Positions 48,472 through 60,125 of a stretch of DNA of 64,000 nucleotides are shown here, piece by piece. Source of the DNA: Haematococcus lacustris (taxonomy: Eukaryota; Chlorophyta; Chlorophyceae; Chlamydomonadales; Haematococcaceae); assembly GCA_030144725.1 (NCBI GenBank), contig JASKMD010000029.1, positions 9,184,358 to 9,248,357 of the forward strand, read 5' to 3'. The number at the start of each line of letters is the position of its first letter. Position 1 is the first letter of the stretch. Under the pieces are notes generated by a model. The model saw only the letters and a program-made list of their open reading frames with translations. It ran no database searches and was not told where the DNA came from. A program made the translations under genes and the position numbers.

Positions 48472-51400
48472 ATGAAGCGGCAAACATATGAGGAGGTGAC
48501 GCGGTGGCTGGACACGCCCGTAGGCAGTTGCCCGAACATCCGTTTACTACAGCAGCGTTTCCCTGGGTAAGTTCGCAATAACTCTTTGGAGCGTCGCAGC
48601 GCATTACCCCAATGAACGGCGCAGGGTCGGCATTCAAACATTGGTGAGCATCTACTCGCAAGAAAACCAGTATAAAGTCATCAAGAGCGCCCAGGTTCAC
48701 AGGCAGCGCATATCAGACTACTGTACAAGGTGGGTCCTGCCTGGCCCGTGTGCAAGCTGCAGTCTGCACAGAACACCACCGCCACTAACAGGAATGCTGG
48801 GCATGGGCAGGTATGTGTCAGGCGAGGACGTGCTGGCTCTTAGCGCCAATGTGGACTTTCCCCCATGCATGCTTATGCGGCGCATGCTGGAAGCCTTACT
48901 CCAGATTCCCAGGCAGGTCAGATGATGTTGGTGTTTGATTGGACAAGAGGGCGAAAAGCATGGCCTGCATGCCTGATGCTACCTTGTAGACGCGTACAAG
49001 GTAGATGCACGGGTAGAGGCAGCATCACTGGCAGGCTGATGCACATGACTGCTCATTTCACGCCTACTGCTGAGCGATGGCAAAGTCACGGCAGCTGGCT
49101 CCAGCCTCATTGAGCTTGTTAAGCAGGGCCGGGCCGGGCATGGCATGACAACAGCACTAGAGTGCATGTGAGCATAGTATCAACCTCGGTTTCCAAGGCT
49201 GCATCCCTCTTGTTCTTTCTCTTGGCACACCATGATGCCCTGGCTGAGGCAACTTATGCTGACCATGCACTACTCATCAATGGGTAAACCCATCCACAGC
49301 TGCCCAGCTTGCCTCGACCTAGTGACCCATGCCATGACATCATCAGCAACATGCACCTGGGCACATGTTCTGGGCGCTGCTGCTTGGCTGAACGTAGGCT
49401 GTAGGTCAGCTGCTGTGGGCGCTGCTGCTTGTGTGTGCGGAGGCTGCATGACAGGTGTGGTGGCCCTGAGAGTCAAGGGCCTGTGATGTTGGTGCTGTGA
49501 GGCTGGGATCATGGCGGTCAGCTGGGGTGGTGGAGCTGGCTGCAGGTGCTGGTGCTGGGGTGTGGTGCCTCTGCCCAGCCTTTGCCCGCCCCTGTGCGGC
49601 CTACTTGGCAAGCAGAGGCATAATGCATGCACTGCATGGGCCCCACTCCCACATCACATGCAGCCATGCAAGCCCACCATGTGTTGCATGCAGAGCGTGG
49701 GGGATGTGCTGAAGTGCCCTCTCCTGCTGGACAGCCTGGCAGAGTGTGAACCCACTGCAGCCTCAACTCCAGCCCCCAAGCACCTACAGCCCCAGGAAGG
49801 ACCATGTGTCGCCCCGCAGTACACACAGCAGCCTCAAGGCGAATTACAACCAACCGCATCACCCCTGCCTCACCCCTGCCCCACACCCACACCCAATGGC
49901 ACCCAGGCCGTCAGCGGGGCAGGTGGCAGTGTAGAGCAGGCTGGACGAGTGGTGGCAGTGGGGGAGGCTGCCGCCCTGTCGGGGCCCCGGCTGAGGGGGA
50001 GGCAGGCAGCCAGCAGCCTGGTGCAGCGCTTGCAGCGGGACGTGGTGCGCTGTGTGCTGTCAGACTGCAGCTACTCACCCTACTCTGACGTGGCCAAGCT
50101 GGCAGCAGGTGGGGTTGGGACCTAGGTAGCAGCAGATGAGCAGGTGAACAGCAGCGGGGTCTGCCACAGTCCTCCTATCAGTAGAAAATGTGTACCCCAA
50201 CCCCTAGGTGGCAGCAGGTGAGTGGTAGAACAGCAGCCTGGGCTGCCACAGTCCACCACCACTGGAGGTTGCTTGTTGGCAAAGGTGACGATGACTTGCA
50301 TCACTGCACTGCTGCTGGCTGTTTGAATGTGCCGTAACCCACAACACCTGCATTGCCTGCTTTGGCAGTGCCATTGGCCTAGACAAACCTGACCCTGACT
50401 CTGACCCTGACCCTGACCCTGGCTCCAACCCTGACCCTGGCGGCCCTGGTTAGGTCTGGAGTATGAGCTGCTGCTGGAGCAGCAGTTGAGGGCGGCGGGC
50501 ATAACAGCCTTCTGGACTGAGGCGGAGCTGCGCTCCCAAGGCTGCTTCAAGACCCCGGACATCAGGTTGCAGGTGCGGTGCCCTGAGACCCCCTGCTGCT
50601 GCATGGCTGGCATAGGAGGCTGGCAAGACTCTGATGGGCTACTACCAGTATAGCAATTGGCTGTTGCTTATTAGTGCTGTGAGCAGCACATCATGGCCAT
50701 ACTGTGGTGCCTAAACTGCCACTGCAATTGTTGCCACTGTTGCCACTGTTGCTGCTACTGCTGCCGTCTCTGCAAACTCGCCAAGCTGCTGCCGCCACTG
50801 TCACTGCCATTGTTGCCGCCACGGCCACTGTTGCTGCTACTGCTGCCGTCTCTGCAAACTAGCCAAGCTGCTGCCGCCACTGTCACTGCCATTGTTGCCG
50901 CCACGGCCACTGTTGCTGCTGCTGCCGCCACTGCAATCTGCTCAAGCTGGGCCCGGGCCTGGGCCAGGGGCCTGAAGTAGTGCTGGTCAGGGTCTTGTTT
51001 TCGCGTTTTATATAGCGTTCGCTATGAAATGTCATGTTTTATTGGTCGTTTTGCGCTATGAAATGGTCGCTTTGTGAGCTACACTGCTGCGCATTGCGCT
51101 ATAATCTTTAGTATTTATGGTATTTCAGCATAAATGATGCTGAGTTCTTCACTTGAGCGATGTTTAAAGTAGTGTCGAGCTAGAAGTTCAAGGGTGTAAA
51201 TCTATGCCATATCCCTTTAGGCTATACATTATGCATCAGGGCGAAGGGATGAGAAATACACTGGTGCTGGTGTGGCCAGACACACGGCTGTGCTGCAGCC
51301 TGCTCCTCATCAGGTACCCTTTGCTGTGCGGCGACCCCAGCAGCAGGGCGGCGGCCGCTGGCCTTGGCCTGGCACCCCGCAGCTGGGCGGTGTCCTTGAC

Positions 51401-52656
51401 ACCTATCATGTGGTGACCTGGATTGACAGCAAGGCCACGTTTGGAGATGATCGAATGCACAGCAAGCAACTGGAGGAGCAGTACAGCACGTGGGTGGCCT
51501 TGTGTTGCCTGGCCTGCTTTGACCTGCCTGGCCCCTTACTGTCAGGGTCAGGGTGGGATGGGGTTTAGGGTTTAGGGTCAGGGTTTAGAGGCTGAGCCAG
51601 TAGGTCTGAGCCAATAGCTGAGTCTGAGTCAGTCTCAGTCTCGGTCTCAGCCAGTAGCTGAGTCTGAGTTGGCCTGAATATGACTCAGCCTGAGTTGGGG
51701 CTAGGGTTAGGATTAGGACCAGCCTTTCACCTTACCGTGGCCGTCAGCACCATCACATCAGCGTCTACAGCAGTACAGGGCTAGGCCAGCATTATTGTCA
51801 AGAAAGCATTGAATGAAGCTGACATGCACAATGGTGGGTGTGACGCTGCAGGCATGGTTCGTTGCAGCAGCTGGTGGTTGCGATGGCTGGTTGCTTGTCC
51901 CTTGCTGCCTGCTGTGAAAGCCACAAGCAGTTGCTGTGCCATAACCCTGGCAGCTGAGTCTTAGCAACTACCTGAGTCTGACTCTGAGCCAGTAGCTGAG
52001 TCTGAGTCGGCCTGAATCTGAGTCCGAGCCAGTATCTGAGTCTCAGTCTTAGTCAGTATGTGAGCCATTGTGTACAGGAACAACACATTCCCCTTGCAAC
52101 GAGTCCAAACCCTGCGACTGCTGGCTGAGTGGATGCTTGATAACAGGGTATCAACATGCTAGCCTCCAGGGGCCCCTCCCTCTCTTGCTGCCTGGCTGCC
52201 AACAAGGATGGGGCCTCCCATCTTCATGAACTGGGGTAGGGTGGGGAAGACACTCAATGACCTCACCCCCTGCTGCACTGCTCCTACAGATATGTCAACC
52301 GCTACGGCCCAGGCTTAGTCATCTACTGGTTTGGCTTCATTGACGATCTCAACACGGACGCAAGTGAGTGGGATCAGGGACCTGCGGCTTCATCATGAGA
52401 CGAGACAAAATGAGAGTGAGGGAAGAGTGACATTTTCACAGCATAGGCGCAGGGCTGCTAATGAGGTGAGGGTGAGATTAACGCGTACCCTACGCAATGT
52501 AGTCACTGGTGCCCATGCAAGTGGTTGCCGGAGGACTTGCTGTAGCCTGGTGAAGCTTGCAACACCATGGTCATAGGTCGCCTTGTGCTGCACTATGCAG
52601 ATGTGCTGCTCCTGGACAGGTTCCCAACTGCAGCTGAGATGGTCCTGCTGCATTAA
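48472..52656 (+). CDS. CDIN1: CDIN1 (C15orf41)-family PD-(D/E)XK nuclease
   Basis: Eight exons: 48472-48566, 48625-48729, 48811-48916, 49694-50108, 50454-50572, 51314-51489, 52290-52363, 52601-52656; every phase matches, 381 aa. N-terminal helical part: [53 protein letters not shown], matching the two HTH-like regions of human CDIN1. Exon 4 adds a long Pro/Ala/Gly-rich insert, then [20 protein letters not shown]. Nuclease core: TPDIRLQ (Asp276) and [13 protein letters not shown] (Asp318, Lys320), i.e. PD-(D/E)XK with Asp for Glu, then [18 protein letters not shown] and the end [17 protein letters not shown]1 partners codanin-1 in animals, in histone or chromatin handling; its role in algae is not known to me. 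TGTAA at 52885-52889. Confidence 0.93.
49368..49626 (+). pseudogene. Copy of NDUFAF3 intron plus exon inside CDIN1 intron 3
   Basis: Matches 46737-47000 of the neighbouring gene: GCGCTGCTGCTTGGCTGAAC, GATGTTGGTGCTGTG, then the acceptor and VLVLGCG...AYLASRG of the fourth listed NDUFAF3 exon. One base is missing (CCCCTGTGCGG versus CCCCTGTTGCGG), which breaks the frame. It lies immediately before CDIN1 exon 4. Confidence 0.85.
50748..50935 (+). repeat. 82-bp tandem repeat in CDIN1 intron 5
   Basis: Two full copies and part of a third; CTGCCGTCTCTGCAAACT occurs at 50761 and 50843. Confidence 0.88.
50999..51105 (+). repeat. Intronic MITE-like element, copy C
   Basis: TATATAGCGTTCGCTATGAA, TTGCGCTATGAAATGGTCGC and GCATTGCGCTATAAT match copies A and B. 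In CDIN1 intron 5. Confidence 0.7.
51565..52060 (+). repeat. GAGTCTGAGTC-type and TTTAGGG-type simple repeats
   Basis: In CDIN1 intron 6: short TTTAGGG units at 51565-51590, then two clusters of AGTAGCTGAGTCTGAGT words at 51590-51690 and 51955-52060. Confidence 0.6.
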
Positions 52657-53751
52657 TGGTGGGTATGAGACATCGGCTGTGACGAGCCGCAGCCCCAGTC
52701 TTCCTGACGCCCGGGAAGATGAAAGCAAGGACATGGAGCTCTTCATAGCCGAGCTGTGTGCATGCCACTATCTATGCGCATGCCGCCATGGAGCATGTCC
52801 ATGCCGTCATGGAGTTGGGCATGGTCAAGGCCGAGCACCTATATCAGGTTGACGGGTGGGATTGTGTGAAGCAATCCTGTTTGTTGTAAGATCATGGTTC
52901 GAGGCTCTGGGCCCCTTCACGACCACGATGTGGAAGCAGTAGTTGACCAAGTATTGGCGAGCAAGTATTGACCAAGCATTGGCGAGCATGGGTGCCAAAT
53001 TCTGGGGTGGTACCCCTTGCCCTTGGCTGGCAGAGCTGGCCGCTCATGCCACGAGCACAGCTGCAGCTAGGGCGCGACCGATCATATGACTTGCTGAGGA
53101 ATTGGTCATATGACTGAATATGATGGCTTAAAGATGTGATATGACCGGGTCTGTAGTCAAGAGGATAATGTGGCAGATCGCCACACCACACCACCTGGGA
53201 ACCCCGAGTGTACAGAGGGTTTGACGTCCTCCAAACTAGTATCATTCTCAGTTACAGTTAGTAACACTCTTCTACTCTCCGCCAAATTAGATCACGGTTG
53301 AGACCGTAGTTGAAACCAGGTTGAGACCACGGCAACGAGGTTACGGGGTTTTGCGAGTTTTGGCTTATATATATTTCATCATATTCCATCATGCTTGATC
53401 ATATGGGGTCATATCTTAAAAATTATTTCGGGCGCGCCTTAGCTGCAGCACAAAACACATTTCTCCAGTAGTTTCTTCACCTCACTTGACCTACTAGGGG
53501 TTCGGCACGTCACTTTTCTTTGCCGCTCTTGACAGTACAGCTAGTCATTCAATGATATGCTTAACCAATGGAATGTGTCATCAATGTGGCTAGATAGGAG
53601 GTCGTGGCGCCTTGCGTTCATGCTCACTTGGCCCGGATAATTGTGTATGTGAGCATGCAAAACATTTTTTGATCCCTACAGCCCTCATGCTAGACCCAAA
53701 AAATCATAAGTCAGCCGCCCGACGTCCGGGACAACACTCAGTTGCAGTTTC
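52657..53751. other. CDIN1 3-prime flank and degenerate repeats
   Basis: Apart from a short Fanzor relic at 53005-53072 I see no gene. The stretch 53340-53430 is A/T-rich. Confidence 0.4.
53005..53072 (-). pseudogene. Short decayed Fanzor tail
   Basis: On the minus strand one frame reads QLCSWHERPALPAKGKGYHP, aligned with LELCYWPDQGALPAKGKEYP of the 27.2 and 45.2 kb copies; CCTTGCCCTTGGCTGGCAGA is identical in DNA. Nothing else of the protein remains. Confidence 0.55.
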
Positions 53752-54359
53752 GTGGATAGGAGAGGAGGTGTTGAGGTGCAAGAACGCTGTCCCCAAGATA
53801 TTAAAAGGACAGACCGTCGGCACCTCGACTTCCTCGGCGGCCTTGCAATTGCTTTGGGTGCCAAGACAACTCGTACTCTTCCTTCGCCACAGCGCTGCCA
53901 CACGCTCATCTCAAGTATGGCCAAGGATAACGACACCCGTTTGACTCTTAACCGGGCACTGGAGGCCGCTGCGGCCTTGATGGCAAGGTGATGCTCCTTG
54001 TTTTCAATGTCAGCGTTCAAGTGCCTGCTTGTCAACATGGACATGTCGACAGGTCTCGTTGCTCAGGCTTGTTCCTCTCTCGTACTCCTTCGTGCAGAGT
54101 CGAGGAAATGCAACCGCTGCAGTATGTGAAGTACACTGCATCTCTACCTGAGTACGCCTGCAAAAACATGGATGCGCTCAGTTCAGCGTTTGGTGAAATG
54201 AAGCAGGCGCTCCTGACAGATGTGAGCCAAGCCATTCAAGCTGTGACTGGCTCTCAACAGCCCTTCGGTCTAAACTTATTTATAAGCCGGAGCCGGAGGG
54301 TAGGAGGGAGAAACTTCCAACTTCTGACTAACCTTACAACTTACTTAAACTTGCAATGA
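53752..54359 (+). CDS. Unknown two-exon ORF, possibly transposon-derived
   Basis: Exon 1 ends LTLNRALEAAAALMA at a donor in phase 2 (53989); exon 2 starts after GTGCAG (54097) and restores the frame with RVEEMQPLQYVKYTASLPEY, CKNMDALSSAFGEMKQALLT and AIQAVTGSQQPFG. The spliced product is helical and protein-like, but no family is recognised and the start is uncertain. The neighbourhood is repeat-rich (R2 follows at once), so a mobile-element protein is likely. Confidence 0.35.
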
Positions 54360-54394
54360 ACCCTTGCCAGGCCAACAAAACTCATTCAACAAGG

Positions 54395-54505
54395 AACAAC
54401 ATGTTGGGCTGTGGGTAATCTCACTCCGCTACTACTTGTAGCATCCTCGGTCGCACCCTTGACGACTACAAACCCCACGTCCGGTGGCACGTTCGGGGGC
54501 AAACC
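54395..54505 (+). repeat. Dispersed repeat R2, copy 2
   Basis: Counterpart of 7475-7580; followed by GGGGGCAAACCCCCCGACC, a short hairpin. Confidence 0.6.
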
Positions 54506-55021
54506 CCCCGACCACTGGGCTCCTCATCAAAACTAACAGCTTTACGCTTAGAAGGCTACCAGCCTGGCGACAGAAACCAACCCTAACATGCCCTAGAGGT
54601 CGCCAGAGGCTCTTGGGCTGGGCTTTGAGAGCACTGACGCGCTCTGAGGACACGGGAATTTAATAATCGCCCCCAGCCGGCGATACCTGCGGGCACAAAG
54701 GGCACGGGGACATTGGTGGAGTGCGGGAGTGTGGGCTATGTGCTACGTGCGGGGCAACCAGGGCAACTTGAACTATGCGGGCTATGTGCGGGACTTGCTT
54801 ACCTGTGTGCGTTGTGCGCTGTGTGCTATGTGCGGGACAATGGCATATGCGGGGCAACCAGGGCAACAAGTGCGAAGTGCGGGGCTAGGGCAAGGGTCTC
54901 ACCTTTCAGAGAGGCCTGGCCGTTTGCCATTCCACGGGGCCGTGTACCATTATTTACGAATTGCGCGGTCACGAATTAGCGCGTCGATCTGCGAACACAA
55001 GCACAAGCACAAGCAATTGTT

Positions 55022-55196
55022 GTGGGGCTGCTATAGTGCGGGCTGCTATAGTGCGGGGCTGCTGCTATAGTGCGGGGCTGCTGCTATAGTGCGGGGCTGC
55101 TGCTATAGTGCGGGCTGCTATAGTGCGGGGCTGCTGCTGTAGTGCGGGGCTGCTGCTATAGTGCGGGGCTGCTGCTATAGTGCGGGGCTGCTGCTG
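55022..55196 (+). repeat. GCTGCTATAGTGCGGG minisatellite
   Basis: About nine copies of a 17-20 bp unit (GGGGCTGCTGCTATAGTGC); unit length varies by one GCT triplet and one G. Confidence 0.93.
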
Positions 55197-55751
55197 TGAG
55201 ACGTGCTTACCTTAACCCGCGGTGGCAGCTTGGGGCCCGAGCAGTAATCAGAGCAGGCGTGGCGGCCTGCTCCAACTAAGATGGCAATCTGTGGCAAACG
55301 GAGCCTTTTCATACTGTCCGCTGTCACACTGTGCGCGTGTCCGTCCTTTGACAGCCGTACCATTTGAGGACACGTCCGTAGCTGCTGGTTAGCTGCTGAC
55401 AGTTGGGACCTGCAGGGGAGACCTCAGCGGAGTCGTCAGCGGAGTCGTCAGCGGAGACAGCTTACAGTGCGGCGTAGCGGAGCGAGACAATTGGCGTAGG
55501 GATGACACTAAGGACTCCCGCTGTCATTACAGGCAGGTATACACTGAACTGCGACCTGGCACAGCTCAAACCAAGCTGGACCTGGCTCAGGCGCTGCAGG
55601 GCCAGGACCTCAGCGGCAGTGGGGTCCCTGTGGGAGGCTTGGTGAGCTGTGGGCTGCCTGCCACTCTGCACTCAGCAGCAACTCAGAGCTGTGTCAAAGG
55701 TGCTGCTCATCAATTCACTGTGCCACAACAGCAGTATGCATGCTTCCTGAA

Positions 55752-56346
55752 TGCTGGCTGAACGTAGGCTGTAGGTCAGCTGCTGTGGGCGCTGCTGCTT
55801 GTGTGTGCGGAGGCTGCATGACAGGTGTGGTGGCCCTGAGAGTCAAGGGGCCTTTGCCCGCCCCTGTGCGGCCTACTTGGCAAGCAGAGGCATGATGCAT
55901 GCACTGCATGGGCCCCACTCCCACATCACATGCAGCCATGCAAGCCCACCATGTGTTGCATGCAGAGCGTGGGGGATGTGCTGAAGTGCCCTCTCCTGCT
56001 GGACAGCCTGGCAGAGTGTGAACCCACTGCAGCCTCAACTCCAGCCCCCAAGCACCTACAGCCCCAGGAAGGACCATGTGTCGCCCCGCAGTACACACAG
56101 CAGCCTCAAGGCGAATCACAACCAACCGCATCACCCCTGCCTCACCCCTGCCCCACACCCACACCCAATGGCACCCAGGCCGTCAGCGGGGCAGGTGGCA
56201 GTGTAGAGCAGGCTGGACGAGTGGTGGCAGTGGGGGAGGCTGCCGCACTGTCGGGGCCCCGGCTGAGGGGGAGGCAGGCAGCCAGCAGCCTGGTGCAGCG
56301 CTTGCAGCGGGACGTGGTGCGCTGTGTGCTGGCAGACTGCAGCTGT
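55752..56346 (+). pseudogene. Duplicated NDUFAF3-fragment plus CDIN1 exon 4
   Basis: Near-identical to 49387-50069 at an offset of about 6272 bp, but lacking roughly 93 bp (49484-49577, most of the NDUFAF3 exon copy). CDIN1 exon-4 sequence runs from [15 protein letters not shown] to DVVRCVLADCS, where homology stops and a 21-bp unit (GTGTGCTGGCAGACTGCAGCT) is doubled. The exon-5 to exon-8 part of CDIN1 is absent. The frame remains open to 56664, so a chimeric transcript is conceivable. Confidence 0.9.
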
Positions 56347-57123
56347 GTGCTGGCAGACTGCAGCTGGCAGAATGAACCCTTGCCAGGCCAACGCCAACCT
56401 TGCACACCACCCCTTGGTACCCTCGCTGAATGTCTTCTTGCTGGCAGACAAGGCTGTTTGTGGCCTGCACTGATGCTTGCGATTCAATGTCACTGTGAAT
56501 GTGCATGTTGCTTCACAAGCATATTGTGTATCTGCTTAACGCACAGTTCAAGACACAAGTACATGCAAACCTTGCTGACAGGGAGGGCTTTGCACGTGTT
56601 CCTTGTATACCTTGTTTCCTCGTTCGCTTCCTTGATGGTAATCTTTGAGTTCCATGAAGTTTAGAACAGCTGTGGCATGCGTGCTGATGTATTCTAGGCT
56701 GATGCGTATGCCATGTAAGCATTGTGGCGGTTTCAATTACAAGCAACGGCAAGCAAAGCAGAAAGCAGCAAGCTTGCAGTAAGCAAAGACAACCATGACA
56801 AGTGTGCACTAATCATTTAGCTATTGAGCAGGGCTGGCTTGCTGGACTGAGCTGAGCTGGGCTACCCCCTGCTTACAATTGGGCTAGGCTAGGCCGATTT
56901 GAGCTGAGCTGGGCCTACTCCGCACGTCTCACTCCCCGTCGACATCTCATCTCGTCTCAGTTAAGTCCCACTTTACGTCTGAGTCACGTCCCAGGGTCAT
57001 TGCGGTGGATAGCAGATCCATGGCGGACGACGGCGAGGGGCTGGCGAGCTTACAGGGCTGTCACCCGGTTGTCAACGGGTTGTCACGGAAGTCCAGTTAG
57101 TCAGCCCTGAATACCCTGTCGGC
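56347..57123. other. No gene recognised
   Basis: Short GAGCTGAGCTGGGC repeats near 56850-56910. No conserved exon. Confidence 0.4.
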
Positions 57124-57654
57124 ATTAACTCAGATAGATCACACCGTTAAAATTCTCCGCGGGGTTGCGATTTAGCCACACAGTGGGAGGGAGAATTTGC
57201 CCGACCCCTTCCCCTGGCGTTCTGCCGTCCCTGCCTCGTCGGCTTAGTGTGGGATGTGCGGCGCCCGCACCAGTGCGCCTCAAACGGGCAGATGGCAAAG
57301 GTGTGACCGCTCACTGCGTTGAACCCCGCGTTGAACATGGCCGTCTCCTGTGGGCGCACATCGCCATCTGCACAGGATGACAGAGCTGAACATGAACCAC
57401 ATTGATAATGCCCTGCTCGTTGTTGAGAGCCCGCCCCCAGCCCAACGCTGAACGCTGCTCCACCACGCAATTCAGCCAGGTAACCCACGCCGAGAGTGGG
57501 TCGCAGGCCACACCGTGTAGTTCAGCATGAGCGGTGCTGCCCCGCAGCCAGCCCAGCCTATGCGAAGGCGAAGCCGCCCAGGTCAGCCTGCTCCCCTGCG
57601 TGCATCTCAACGTGCAACCCACGACCAGCCGGAGCTCTAGGACCGCAGCATCCC

Positions 57655-58060
57655 AGCCCTGCCCCACCCCCTCCCAGCCTTGCGTTGCCCCTCCCCTCCC
57701 TGCCCAGCCCTGCCCCACCCCCACCCAGCCCTGCCCCACCCCTCCCATCCCTGCCCCACCCCCTCCCAGCCTTGCGTTGCCCCTCCCCTTCCTACCCAGC
57801 CCTGCCCCACCCCCTCCCAGCCTTGCGTTGCCCCTTCCCTCCCTACCCAGCCCTGCCCTACCCCCTCCCAGCCCTGCCCCACCCCCTCGCAGCCTTGCGT
57901 TGCCCCTCCCCTCCCTACCCAGCCCTGCCCCACCCCCTCCCAGCCTTGCGTTGCCCCTCCCCTCCCTGCCAAGCCCTGCCCCACCCCCTCCCAGCCTTGC
58001 GTTGCCCCTCCCCTCCCTGCCAAGCCCTGCCCCACCCCCTCCCAGCCTTGTGTTGCCCCT
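57655..58060 (+). repeat. About 50-bp minisatellite, left arm
   Basis: Units built from CCCAGCCTTGCGTTGCCCCT, CCCCTCCCTACCCAGCCCTG and CCCCACCCCCTC, several with partial units of 20-24 bp. The right arm carries the inverse array at about 60974-61620. Confidence 0.9.
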
Positions 58061-58816
58061 CCCTGCCCTGCCCTGCCCTGCCCTGCCCTGCCCTGCCCTG
58101 CCCTGCCCTGCCCTGCCCTGCCCTGCCCTGCCCTGCCCTGCCCTGCCCTGCCCTGCCCTGCCCTGCCCTGCCCTGCCCTGCCCTGCCCTGCCCTGCCCTG
58201 CCCTGCCCTGCCCTGCCCTGCCCTGCCCTGCCCTGCCCTGCCCTGCCCTGCCCTGCCCTGCCCTGCCCTGCCCTGCCCTGCCCTGCCCTGCCCTGCCCTG
58301 CCCTGCCCTGCCCTGCCCTGCCCTGCCCTGCCCTGCCCTGCCCTGCCCTGCCCTGCCCTGCCCTGCCCTGCCCTGCCCTGCCCTGCCCTGCCCTGCCCTG
58401 CCCTGCCCTGCCCTGCCCTGCCCTGCCCTGCCCTGCCCTGCCCTGCCCTGCCCTGCCCTGCCCTGCCCTGCCCTGCCCTGCCCTGCCCTGCCCTGCCCTG
58501 CCCTGCCCTGCCCTGCCCTGCCCTGCCCTGCCCTGCCCTGCCCTGCCCTGCCCTGCCCTGCCCTGCCCTGCCCTGCCTTGCCCTGCCCTGCCCTGCCCTG
58601 CCCTGCCCTGCCCTGCCCTGCCCTGCCCTGCCCTGCCCTGCCCTGCCCTGCCCTGCCCTGCCCTGCCTTGCCCTGCCCTGCCCTGCCCTGCCCTGCCCTG
58701 CCCTGCCCTGCCTTGCCCTGCCCTGCCCTGCCCTGCCCTGCCCTGCCCTGCCCTGCCCTGCCCTGCCCTGCCCTGCCTTGCCCTGCCCTGCCCTGCCCTG
58801 CCCTGCCCTGCCCTGC
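58061..58816 (+). repeat. (CCCTG)n array, about 150 copies
   Basis: About 750 bp of a single pentamer, with rare CCTTG variants after 58575. The inverted arm has only about a dozen copies (60913-60975). Confidence 0.97.
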
Positions 58817-59576
58817 CTGTAGGTGTGTGGCAGTGCAGGCTGCAGGTAGCTACAGTGTGCTGCATTGCATGAGCAGCAGCAGCAGGCTGCAGTGCATGTG
58901 TTACAGTGCATGAGCAGCAGCAGCAGCAGGCTGTAGTGCATGAGCAGCAGTGCAAGGACAGCAGCAGCAGCAGGCTGTAAATTTGTAGCAGTGCAGGTAG
59001 CAGCAGGCTGCATGTGTGCTGCAGTGCATGAGCAGCACAGCAGTAGCAGGCAGCAGTGCATGTGTTGCAGTGCATGAGCAGCAACAGCAGGCTGCAGTGC
59101 ATGTGTTTTAGTGCATGAGCAGCAACAGCAGCAGGCTGTAGTGCATGAGCAGCAGTGCATGGGCAGCAGCAGTAGTGGATGGGCAGCAGCAGCAGGCTGT
59201 GGGTGTGTGGCAGTGCAGGTAGCAGCAGGCTGCAGGTGTGCTTCAGTGCTGTAAGCTGTAGGTGTGTAAGCTGTAGGTGTGTAGCAGTAAGCTGTAGGTG
59301 TGCTACAGCAAGAGCAGCAGGTTGTAGTGCATGAGCAGTGCATGGACAGCAGCAGCGGGCTGTAGGTGTGTGGCAGTGCAGTCTTGTAATAGCAATCAGC
59401 AGCAACTTTGAGCTCATCTAAGAAGATTGTTGCATGGTAAAAAAGCATGGCTGTGCTGAGCTTCCGTTCAGTTCCATGCCACGCAATGTGATTTGTAAGT
59501 TGTGAATGGTCAAGATGTAATGAAGAAAACGGTTGTGGTCATTAGCCGTGTATCCTCTTCCCACATGATACCTACG

Positions 59577-60125
59577 CCCCTTGTACGGACACCACCACCA
59601 CGCGGTGATGCGCTAAGGGGTAGCCACCTGCTACATACCCCCTTTGCATGTATGCATCACGGTCATGCTTAGCAAGTGTAAGCCTGGCAGTGATCCACAC
59701 TCAATGTGTCGCAGCTAGCTGGACCACGGATGGTACCTATAGTGGAGGCTCACTAGATCCAGCCACATGCTAGGGTGTGGTGCGCCACATGCCCCTTGTA
59801 TGGACACCACCACCACGCGGTGATGCGCTAAGGCCGCAAACGTGGTAGCCACCTGCTACATACCCCCTTTGCATGTATGCATCACGGTCATGCTTAGCAA
59901 GTGTAAGCCTGGCAGTGATCCACACTCAATGTGTCGCAGCTAGCTGGACCACGGATGGTACCTATAGTGGAGGCTCACTAGATCCAGCCACATGCTAGGG
60001 TGTGGTGCGCCACATGCCCCTTGTATGGACACCACCACCACGCGGTGATGCGCTAAGGCCGCAAACGTGGTAGCCACCTGCTACATACCCCCTTTGCATG
60101 TATGCATCACGGTCATGCTTAAGCA
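59577..60125 (+). repeat. 215-225 bp tandem triplication in the element centre
   Basis: Copies start at 59576, 59791 and 60016 with GCCCCTTGTA; the third is cut after GGTCATGCTTA. Copies 2 and 3 carry a GCCGCAAACGTGG insertion absent from copy 1. Confidence 0.93.

Noticed and set aside
52880..52930. GGTTCGAG word resembling a tRNA T-arm
   Set aside because: No acceptor stem, D-arm or anticodon arm can be folded around it.
55022..55196. CRISPR-like regular repeat spacing (also 3195-3330)
   Set aside because: Units are contiguous with no unique spacers; the genome is eukaryotic. They are minisatellites.
57496..58913. Open frames of about 460 codons made of Pro/Cys/Ala/Leu repeats on the plus strand, and up to 600 codons of Gly/Gln/Ala/Arg repeats on the minus strand
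   Set aside because: They are translations of the (CCCTG)n array and neighbouring minisatellite; a 5-bp repeat without stops is open in all frames.
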